In this document: positions 55,201 through 64,000 of the stretch, in pieces | Position numbering within the stretch: the stretch's first letter is position 1 | Layout of the letters: every line of letters starts with the position of its first letter | Source of the DNA: Candidatus Palibaumannia cicadellinicola | GTDB lineage: Bacteria > Pseudomonadota > Gammaproteobacteria > Enterobacterales > Enterobacteriaceae | Direction of reading: 5' to 3' | NCBI RefSeq assembly: GCF_000754265.1 | Contig: NZ_CP008985.1 | Coordinates: 1 to 64,000 of the forward strand | DNA: 64,000 nt | Program-made: the position numbers and the translations under genes | The notes under the pieces: generated by a model | What the model was told of the DNA's origin: nothing | Database searches by the model: none | What the model saw: the letters and a program-made list of their open reading frames with translations, nothing else

Positions 55201-56481
55201 AACATTTTAATTATTGGTAACGGTGGACGTGAACATGCCTTAGCATGGAAAGCAGCAAGCTCACCTTTAGCACAAAAAGTATTCGTCGCTCCTGGTAATG
55301 CAGGTACAGCTCTTGAGCCATTACTGAACAATATTAATATCGTTGCTACTGATATCCCAGCGCTGGTTGCTTTTGCCAAACGACAAAATATTGGTTTAAC
55401 TATCGTCGGTCCAGAAGTTTCGCTAGTAAAAGGTATCGTGGATGTTTTTAATGCTGCTGGGCTGCGGGTATTTGGCCCCACCCAAGCAGCGGCACAGTTG
55501 GAAAGTTCTAAGACTTTCACTAAAGATTTTCTAGCTCGTCACCATATCCCCACTGGCTTTTCACAAAATTTTACTGAACTTGGACCAGCTATGGATTATG
55601 TGCAACAACAAGGCGTACCTATTGTAATTAAGGCGGATGGATTGGCAGCTGGCAAAGGAGTGATAGTAGCAATCACCTTAGCTGAAGCAAAATCAGCAAT
55701 TAAAAATATACTAGCTGGTAATATTTTTGGCGAAGCGGGTCGTAGCATTGTCATTGAAGAATTCCTCAGTGGTGAAGAAGTAAGTTTTATCGTTATGGTG
55801 GATGGCAAGCATGTTTTGCCGATGGCTACGAGCCAAGATCATAAGCGAGTCGGTGATGGGGATACTGGCCCTAATACTGGTGGTATGGGTGCCTATTCTC
55901 CCGCACCGGTAGTTACTGATGAGTTGTATCATAAAATATTAGATCAGATAATTTTGCCAACAGTAAAAGGTATGGCGTGGGAAGATAATCTCTATACTGG
56001 TTTTCTTTATGCTGGTCTTATGATAACGCCAGAAGGACAGCCGAAAGTTCTTGAGTTTAATTGTCGTTTGGGAGATCCAGAAACCCAGCCGATAATATTC
56101 CGTATGCGCTCCGACTTAGTAGCCCATTGTCTAGCAGCAACAGAAGGTTCTTTAGATCAAGAAATCTCAGAGTGGGACGAAAAATTTGCACTTAGCGTGG
56201 TACTAGCGTCAGGTGGTTATCCGGGCGATTATCGTATTGGTGATGAAATTAGTGGCCTGCCTACGAGAGAGAGCAACGAAGAGAAAGTTTTTCATGCTGG
56301 AACACGCTTGGAGCAAGGTAAGATTTTGACACAGAGCGGTCGCGTCTTATGCGTTACCGCGCTAGGCAATACGGTCGCCGAAGCGCAAGCACGCGTTTAC
56401 CAAACCGTAGACTTAATACATTGGCAGGATAGTTTTTGCCGACGTGATATCGGCTATAGGGCAAGACTATTACCAGATTAA
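55198..56481 (+). CDS. purD: Phosphoribosylamine-glycine ligase, non-standard start
   Basis: Second step of purine synthesis, an ATP-grasp enzyme making GAR. Homology runs from the codon ATA at 55198 (INILIIGNGGREHAL, matching E. coli MKVLVIGNGGREHAL) to the end, giving 427 residues (E. coli 429) with no frameshift. The first conventional start is GTG at 55438; it would delete 80 residues including the N-terminal glycine-rich loop. ATP-grasp features follow: KADGLAAGKGV, EEFLSGEEVSF, GPNTGGMGAYSP and EFNCRLGDPETQ. I therefore annotate an AUA start. Confidence 0.9.
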   Translation: MNILIIGNGGREHALAWKAASSPLAQKVFVAPGNAGTALEPLLNNINIVATDIPALVAFAKRQNIGLTIVGPEVSLVKGIVDVFNAAGLRVFGPTQAAAQLESSKTFTKDFLARHHIPTGFSQNFTELGPAMDYVQQQGVPIVIKADGLAAGKGVIVAITLAEAKSAIKNILAGNIFGEAGRSIVIEEFLSGEEVSFIVMVDGKHVLPMATSQDHKRVGDGDTGPNTGGMGAYSPAPVVTDELYHKILDQIILPTVKGMAWEDNLYTGFLYAGLMITPEGQPKVLEFNCRLGDPETQPIIFRMRSDLVAHCLAATEGSLDQEISEWDEKFALSVVLASGGYPGDYRIGDEISGLPTRESNEEKVFHAGTRLEQGKILTQSGRVLCVTALGNTVAEAQARVYQTVDLIHWQDSFCRRDIGYRARLLPD

Positions 56482-56528
56482 GCGGAAAATTAAATAAGCT
56501 CTTCATCTTAAGATTGTGAGTGTTGTAC

Positions 56529-56551
56529 AAAAGAGGGGTATTTTTCCCCTC
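56529..56551 (-). terminator. Intrinsic terminator of hupA
   Basis: GAGGGG (56533-56538) pairs with CCCCTC (56546-56551) with a 7-base loop. On the minus strand the stem is followed by TTTT, a normal rho-independent terminator just after the hupA stop. On the plus strand it may also stop purD transcripts, though the T-tract there is interrupted. Confidence 0.75.
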
Positions 56552-56570
56552 AACTTTAACCACATACACA

Positions 56571-56849
56571 TTATGTTGACTTTACTGCTGTTTTTAAAGC
56601 TTTACCAGAAATAAATGTAGGCACGTTAATAGCAGCTATTTTTATTTCTTGACCAGTCTGTGGATTACGGCCAATACGCTCGCTACGATGATTAATTTTA
56701 AAAGTGCCGAAACCAACCAATTGTACGGCATTACCCTTTTTAAGAGACTCCGTAATTGCTGCTAAGGTGGATTCTAATGCTAACTTAGCCTGTGCTTTAG
56801 AGAGATCTGCTTTATCCGCAATTACATCAATTAGTTGAGTTTTGTTCAT
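56571..56849 (-). CDS. hupA: DNA-binding protein HU-alpha
   Basis: Histone-like nucleoid protein that binds and bends DNA. The 92 residues start [14 protein letters not shown] and contain the beta-arm with GRNPQTG, as in E. coli HupA (90). Its place after purD agrees with E. coli and favours the alpha subunit. AAGGA lies before the ATG on the minus strand. Confidence 0.97.
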   Translation of the reverse strand: MNKTQLIDVIADKADLSKAQAKLALESTLAAITESLKKGNAVQLVGFGTFKINHRSERIGRNPQTGQEIKIAAINVPTFISGKALKTAVKST

Positions 56850-59368
<2,519 letters not shown>

Positions 59369-59386
59369 TTATGGTGTAAATAAAGA

Positions 59387-60034
59387 ATGTTTAGTAACAA
59401 ATCTTTTACACCGCTACCCTATCGGCTTGGTCTATATCCTATAGTAGATTCGCTGATGTGGTTAGTGCGCATGCTGGATGCTGGAGTGACCATCGTGCAA
59501 TTACGAATAAAAGATAAGAGTGAGGCTGAGGTAGCGCCAGATATCGAGGCCGCGGTATTACTTGGACAACGTTATGCAGCGCGAATCTTTATAAATGACT
59601 ACTGGCGCCTCGCTATTCGCTATAACGCCTATGGTGTACATCTGGGACAAGAAGACATGGATCAGGCTGATGCAAATGCTATTAATCGTGCCGGACTATT
59701 TTTGGGACTGTCTACTCATAATGAAGTCGAATTAATGCGTGCAATGGCTTGGCGTCCCTCCTATATTGCACTTGGTCATATCTTCCCTACGATCACTAAA
59801 AAAATGTCCTCTAGCCCACAGGGGTTAGAAGCATTACGGAGTATAGTTGCAAAGTTGCGGAATATTCCTACGGTGGCTATCGGAGGAATTAGCGCTGATA
59901 AGGTAGAGGCTGTACTAGAATGTGGTGTTGGTAGTATCGCTGTAGTCAGCGCGATCACTCGTGCGCCGGATTGGCGTCAGGCAACTCTTAGTCTACTAGA
60001 TAAAATTAATCGCTGGCAGCACTGCCATGCTTAA
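59387..60034 (+). CDS. thiE: Thiamine-phosphate synthase
   Basis: Joins HMP-PP and the thiazole phosphate carboxylate to form thiamine phosphate. The 215-residue TIM barrel shows [40 protein letters not shown] and the phosphate loop AIGGIS. Overlaps thiF by eight bases. Confidence 0.96.
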   Translation: MFSNKSFTPLPYRLGLYPIVDSLMWLVRMLDAGVTIVQLRIKDKSEAEVAPDIEAAVLLGQRYAARIFINDYWRLAIRYNAYGVHLGQEDMDQADANAINRAGLFLGLSTHNEVELMRAMAWRPSYIALGHIFPTITKKMSSSPQGLEALRSIVAKLRNIPTVAIGGISADKVEAVLECGVGSIAVVSAITRAPDWRQATLSLLDKINRWQHCHA

Positions 60035-60788
60035 CGATCAGGATTTTTTACGCTACAGCCGTCAGCTGCTGCTAGAAGAAGTGGGTCCTGCGGGACAAAA
60101 ACAGCTGCAGGCAGCTACAGTACTACTAGCTGGATTAGGCGGATTAGGATCAGTAGCGTCGCTGTATCTAGCTGCTGCAGGTGTTGGTACTTTATTGCTA
60201 GCAGATGACGATAGTCTCTATATGACTAACTTACAGCGGCAAATTCTCTATCGTACTGGAGATATTGGACAATTAAAAGCAGAGGTAGCCAAGCAACAAC
60301 TTACTGCACTAAATCCACAGGTACGTTATATTGCTCTGACAAGGAGACTACAAAACACTACTTGGTTAGATGAGCAAGTAATGCGTGCTAATGTGGTACT
60401 AGACTGTAGCGATAATATGGTTACTCGCCACGTGATAAATACTACTTGTGTGCGCAGCAGTATACCGCTGATTAGTGCTAGTGCGGTAGGTTTTAACGGT
60501 CAAATGATGGTTTTGCAACCACCGTGGCGCAGCGGCTGTTACGCCTGTCTATTTCCAGATCTGCAGCCGCCACAGAATACGCAACGTAATTGTCGTACCG
60601 CAGGTATTCTGGGTCCGGTAGTAGGTATCATGGGTACCTTGCAGGCACTAGAGGCCATTAAATTGCTGTGCGGCTTACCAATGAAAACAGCAGGTAAATT
60701 GTGGTTATTCGATGGTAAAACCCTTCAGTGGCGTATTTTATACTTAAGTCGGAATAAGCAATGTTCGGTCTGCGCTACTAATACTTGA
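60027..60788 (+). CDS. thiF: ThiS adenylyltransferase ThiF
   Basis: E1-like enzyme that adenylates the ThiS C-terminus and relays sulfur. The 253 residues have ATP-binding [28 protein letters not shown], two zinc CXXC pairs (CYAC, CSVC) and the conserved Cys in NCRTAG corresponding to Cys184 of E. coli ThiF. Translationally coupled to thiE by overlap. Confidence 0.96.
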   Translation: MLNDQDFLRYSRQLLLEEVGPAGQKQLQAATVLLAGLGGLGSVASLYLAAAGVGTLLLADDDSLYMTNLQRQILYRTGDIGQLKAEVAKQQLTALNPQVRYIALTRRLQNTTWLDEQVMRANVVLDCSDNMVTRHVINTTCVRSSIPLISASAVGFNGQMMVLQPPWRSGCYACLFPDLQPPQNTQRNCRTAGILGPVVGIMGTLQALEAIKLLCGLPMKTAGKLWLFDGKTLQWRILYLSRNKQCSVCATNT

Positions 60789-60815
60789 CTGGTAGTAAGA
60801 AAGGAGAAAACTATA

Positions 60816-61016
60816 ATGACAATTACTTTTAATGATCATCCGATGCAGTTAGCTCAGCCATTAACCTTAAGTACACTACTTAACCAACTCTATGCACAGA
60901 CTTCTGGCTCCGCACTAGCTGTTAATCAGACGATCATTCCCCGCACGTGTTGGTCCGAATATCAGGTACAAGATGGCGACGATATTTTATTATTCGAGGC
61001 CATTGCCGGAGGATAA
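60816..61016 (+). CDS. thiS: Sulfur carrier protein ThiS
   Basis: 66-residue ubiquitin-like protein ending in AIAGG; the terminal Gly is adenylated by ThiF and thiocarboxylated. The codons of the Gly-Gly end (GGAGGA) also form the Shine-Dalgarno of thiG, whose ATG lies seven bases after it. Confidence 0.95.
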   Translation: MTITFNDHPMQLAQPLTLSTLLNQLYAQTSGSALAVNQTIIPRTCWSEYQVQDGDDILLFEAIAGG

Positions 61017-61019
61017 AAA

Positions 61020-61802
61020 ATGTTTACTCTTGCTGATACTAATTTTCGTTCTAGATTATTCATTGGTACTGGAAAATTCGCTACCCAAGAACTGATGTTG
61101 CAAGCCATAGCTGCTGCTGGTAGTGAGCTAATAACCTTAGCGATGCGCAGGGTAGATCTAAAGGAAGGTAATGATGCTCTACTCCCGGGGCTGCGTCAAA
61201 CAGGTGTGAAATTGCTACCTAATACCTCTGGTGCGAAAACAGCTGATGAGGCGCTTTTTGTCGCTAGGCTGGCACGCGAAGCCATCGGTACTAATTGGAT
61301 CAAATTAGAAATTCATCCAGACATGCAATATCTACTACCAGACCCAATAGAAACTTTGAAGGCAGCAGGAAAATTAGTTAAGGAGGGTTTTATTGTACTG
61401 CCATATTGTAGCGCAGATCCAGTATTATGCCGCCGCCTTGAGGAAGTAGGTTGTGCGGCCGTTATGCCGCTAGGATCTCCTATAGGTTCCAATCAGGGGC
61501 TAAAAACTCGCGATTTCCTACAAATTATTATTCAACAAACGCAAGTACCTGTAGTAGTAGATGCAGGTATTGGAGCTCCAAGCCAGGCGCTAGAAGCACT
61601 AGAAATGGGTGCAGATGCAGTGTTAGTCAATACAGCTATTGCTGTCGCACAAGATCCCGTAGCCATGGCTAACGCTTTCCGACTAGCATTAATGGCGGGA
61701 GAGTTAGTTAACGCTGCAGGTCTAGCGCCGCGCAGACAGTATGCTAGTGCAACTAGCCCATTAACAGGATTTTTATCCTGCGACCGCGAGGTATGTTCAT
61801 GA
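61020..61802 (+). CDS. thiG: Thiazole synthase ThiG
   Basis: Makes the thiazole phosphate from DXP, dehydroglycine (from ThiH) and ThiS thiocarboxylate. The 260 residues contain the Schiff-base lysine in [19 protein letters not shown], and GAPIGSNQG. Stop overlaps the thiH start (ATGA). Confidence 0.97.
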   Translation: MFTLADTNFRSRLFIGTGKFATQELMLQAIAAAGSELITLAMRRVDLKEGNDALLPGLRQTGVKLLPNTSGAKTADEALFVARLAREAIGTNWIKLEIHPDMQYLLPDPIETLKAAGKLVKEGFIVLPYCSADPVLCRRLEEVGCAAVMPLGSPIGSNQGLKTRDFLQIIIQQTQVPVVVDAGIGAPSQALEALEMGADAVLVNTAIAVAQDPVAMANAFRLALMAGELVNAAGLAPRRQYASATSPLTGFLSCDREVCS

Positions 61803-62962
61803 CAACTTTTAGTCAGTACTGGCAACAGATAGACTGGAATGTTACCAGTATGCGTATCCATAGTCAGAATAAACTAGATGTAGAACGAGCGCTAATGGCT
61901 AGCTCTCTTGGTCCAGAAGAGATGATGGCACTATTATCACCAGTAGCGAGTGTATATCTAGAACCTCTCGCACAGCGAGCTCAGAATTTGACTCGCCAAC
62001 GTTTCGGTAATATCGTTAGTTTCTATTTGCCGCTTTACCTCTCTAATCTTTGTGCTAATGAATGCAGCTATTGTGGTTTCTCAATAAGTAATCGCATACG
62101 GCGTAAAATTCTTGATGAACAGGAAATTATCGACGAATGTGAGGCGATTCGTGCCCAAAGTATCGACTCTCTACTGTTAGTAACCGGAGAACATAAAAAT
62201 CAAGTAGGTATGAACTATTTTCGTCGTTGCGTACCGAAAGTACGCGACTACTTTAGTTCCCTGATTATGGAGGTTCAACCTCTTTTGCAACAGGAGTATA
62301 CTGAATTAAAGATGCTTGGACTAGACGGTATACTAGTATACCAAGAAACTTATCATCTACCAACCTATCATCTTCATCATCTACGTGGTAAGAAGCGGGA
62401 TTTCTTCTGGCGGTTAGAAACACCAGATCGTGTAGCACGCGCTGGAATAGATAAAATCGGTCTAGGAGCATTGATAGGGTTGTCGGAAGACTGGCGTACT
62501 GATTGTTATATGTTAGCCCGCCATTTACTTTATCTGCGCAATAGCTATTGGCGTAGTAACTACTCTCTATCGTTTCCGCGGCTGCGTCCTTGCGCTGGCC
62601 GCGGAGTCACGCCCTCATCTTTGATAAATGAAGCTCAATTATTGCAGATAATGTGTGCTTTTCGCCTACTAGCCCCTGAAGTTGAAATTTCTCTTTCTAC
62701 CAGAGAATCGCCGTATTTCCGCGATAATGTTGTGCCCATCGTGGTAAATAGTGTGAGTGCAGGCTCTAAAACTCAACCTGGTGGTTATGCCCATGAAAAG
62801 CAGGAGCTGGAGCAGTTTTTACCACACGATAATCGTTCTCTACAAGATGTAGCGCAAGCATTTATCCGCGCTGGCTTACAGCCTATATGGAAAGACGGAC
62901 TGGAATGCTTATCTATTGATTCGCCAGCTGAGAAAAATCAAAGAATCAAATCTATGAAATAA
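61799..62962 (+). CDS. thiH: 2-iminoacetate synthase ThiH
   Basis: Radical-SAM tyrosine lyase giving dehydroglycine for ThiG. The ATG at 61799 has GAGG seven bases upstream and overlaps the thiG stop; the ATG at 61793 is too close to that site. 387 residues (E. coli 377), with the cluster motif [10 protein letters not shown] (CX3CX2C). Last gene of the thi operon. E. coli-type ThiH rather than the oxidase ThiO route. Confidence 0.96.
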   Translation: MTTFSQYWQQIDWNVTSMRIHSQNKLDVERALMASSLGPEEMMALLSPVASVYLEPLAQRAQNLTRQRFGNIVSFYLPLYLSNLCANECSYCGFSISNRIRRKILDEQEIIDECEAIRAQSIDSLLLVTGEHKNQVGMNYFRRCVPKVRDYFSSLIMEVQPLLQQEYTELKMLGLDGILVYQETYHLPTYHLHHLRGKKRDFFWRLETPDRVARAGIDKIGLGALIGLSEDWRTDCYMLARHLLYLRNSYWRSNYSLSFPRLRPCAGRGVTPSSLINEAQLLQIMCAFRLLAPEVEISLSTRESPYFRDNVVPIVVNSVSAGSKTQPGGYAHEKQELEQFLPHDNRSLQDVAQAFIRAGLQPIWKDGLECLSIDSPAEKNQRIKSMK

Positions 62963-63026
62963 TTTTCAAATCACTTTATAATTTTGCTGTTTACTAGTAA
63001 GAGAGCAGATCCGTGAGAAATATTTT

Positions 63027-63509
63027 TTATTGTACTTGGCGTCGTATTTTTCGCATGAGTAAAAAAAGCCAGGGCCACATTATGCCATCGACTAGACTGC
63101 TCCAAAATATTTCTGGTTTGAATAAAATATTCATAAAACAAAGAGATGTTATATATACAATAAATTTAGTTAATAATGATAGTATTGTGACAATAATAGC
63201 CTGTTGACAAAGGGTTATATTTCTGAATAACCTAAATTTTAATACCGCAAGATATGCGATAATACTAAGTGCTAGTGCATGTACACCTAGCGTCGAACCA
63301 ATCATTAAATCCATGATGAGTCCTAGTAAAAATCCTGTTCCTACATTCACACGATGTGGTAAGACCATCACCCAATAAATCAGTAACAAACTTAGCCAAG
63401 AAGGACAGAAGATATTAATGGGTGGCGGGCAAGGCATGATTTGTAGGATTATCGTGATAATAAAAGAGAACCAGATAATCCAGCCTCCGTAACGATGATA
63501 CCGATTCAT
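63027..63509 (-). CDS. mreD: Rod shape-determining protein MreD
   Basis: 160-residue integral membrane protein of the elongasome (E. coli 162). The signature LPHRVNVGTGFLLGLIMDL and C-terminal WPWLFLLMRKIR are conserved. Follows mreC on the minus strand after 29 bases. Convergent with thiH; nothing recognisable in the 64 bases between. Confidence 0.96.
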   Translation of the reverse strand: MNRYHRYGGWIIWFSFIITIILQIMPCPPPINIFCPSWLSLLLIYWVMVLPHRVNVGTGFLLGLIMDLMIGSTLGVHALALSIIAYLAVLKFRLFRNITLCQQAIIVTILSLLTKFIVYITSLCFMNILFKPEIFWSSLVDGIMWPWLFLLMRKIRRQVQ

Positions 63510-63538
63510 TATTGCGTTTCAATCAACGTAGATGTAAT

Positions 63539-64000
63539 TCAATGTTCGTTCAAGTAGGTTAAGCTTTGACCCGTAGCTGACGCTGAATACTGCAGGCCCT
63601 TTGGCATCATCTGTATTAGCCGTTCTTTAGCGACACGACGTACCTCATCTGGTGGTAGCGGGACTTCAAGACGTAGACCCGCACCCCACAGTAAGAGTAG
63701 ATAACGTAAATGCTGCAACACGGCTGTAGGTCGCGCCTTAATTATAGTATGTGCATGCTGCGTATCTAGTTGAACCGACGATACAACAGCAACAGGATAA
63801 CCTTCTGGAAAGCGGCCTCCAAGACCTGAGGTAACTAGTACATCACCGACACGAATATCAGTATTACACGGTAGATGTTCAAGCTGTAGATCTACCGTGC
63901 ATCCATTACCCACGACAATTACCCGGATATCATTACGTAACACCTGAATTGGAAGCGCGTGGGAGGCATCACAAATTAGCAAGATACGACTAGTTAACTT
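63539..64000 (-). CDS. mreC: MreC, C-terminal part (runs off the window)
   Basis: The frame is open to the last base of the window and matches E. coli MreC from KLTSRILLICDASHALP through VTSGLGGRFPEGYPVAVV to the end. About 153 residues are present; the N-terminal membrane anchor and coiled coil lie beyond 64000. It ends much earlier than E. coli, lacking the Pro/Gln/Ala-rich tail of about 60 residues, which is disordered and variable in the family. Confidence 0.95.
   Translation of the reverse strand, partial: KLTSRILLICDASHALPIQVLRNDIRVIVVGNGCTVDLQLEHLPCNTDIRVGDVLVTSGLGGRFPEGYPVAVVSSVQLDTQHAHTIIKARPTAVLQHLRYLLLLWGAGLRLEVPLPPDEVRRVAKERLIQMMPKGLQYSASATGQSLTYLNEH

Noticed and set aside
63013..63207. 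64-codon plus-strand frame after thiH
   Set aside because: Antisense to the mreD C-terminus, which is well conserved.

Overview
The window looks like a stretch of chromosome from a gammaproteobacterial (Enterobacterales) insect endosymbiont with a reduced, AT-rich genome. Nearly every gene has an evident E. coli orthologue. Local gene order follows E. coli segments with intervening genes deleted. There are no insertion sequences, phage genes or CRISPR arrays, and I recognised no tRNA gene. The mix of retained thiamine, ubiquinone and purine genes, methionine-related genes and malate:quinone oxidoreductase best fits 'Candidatus Baumannia cicadellinicola', the sharpshooter symbiont. That species assignment is recognition from gene content, not a database result.

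Layout: 1-6.5 kb mqo, tadA, purL. 6.5-15 kb glyA, suhB(-), iscS, ndk, ispG, hisS, der, an E. coli 57-min block with iscR/iscUA/hscBA/fdx/rlmN/rodZ/yfgM/bamB missing. 15-22 kb pgi, feoABC, pckA(-), nudE. 22.5-32 kb metK, metR(-)/metE, rmuC, ubiE-ubiJ-ubiB. 32.1-32.7 kb a decayed metA(-). 33-42.3 kb ubiA, then a minus-strand run plsB, trpS, rpe, aroB, aroK, pssA, yqjA. 42.7-49.5 kb an unassigned MFS transporter, rnpB(-), diaA-dolP, ibaG, murA, degQ(-), zapG(-). 50-53.4 kb rplM-rpsI, pseudogenes lptC/lptA/lptB, rapZ. 53.6-63 kb purH-purD, hupA(-), thiC-thiE-thiF-thiS-thiG-thiH. 63-64 kb mreD(-) and mreC(-), the latter cut by the window end.

How the genes fit together: Mqo passes electrons from malate to ubiquinone, whose synthesis is represented by ubiA, ubiE, ubiJ and ubiB. 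PckA converts the resulting oxaloacetate to PEP, and Pgi, Rpe, AroB and AroK connect this to hexose, pentose and chorismate synthesis. This layout would suit growth on organic acids (inference). The thi operon makes the thiazole and pyrimidine halves of thiamine; IscS is the likely sulfur source. purL, purH and purD cover purine synthesis. FeoABC imports ferrous iron for the Fe-S enzymes IspG, ThiC and ThiH.

Most notable observations: (1) purD has no usual start codon and appears to begin at ATA behind a good Shine-Dalgarno. (2) SuhB has lost several metal-binding acids, suggesting that only its non-enzymatic rRNA antitermination role is kept. (3) metA is a clear pseudogene although metE, metK and the regulator metR are intact. 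(4) lptC, lptA and lptB have all decayed, implying loss of LPS export. (5) iscS has no iscU beside it and lacks the C-terminal tail. (6) A degenerate TPP-riboswitch-like sequence precedes thiC. Several strong hairpins of unknown role lie between genes. I found no evidence of a wholly new multi-gene system; the interest lies in decay patterns and non-canonical signals.
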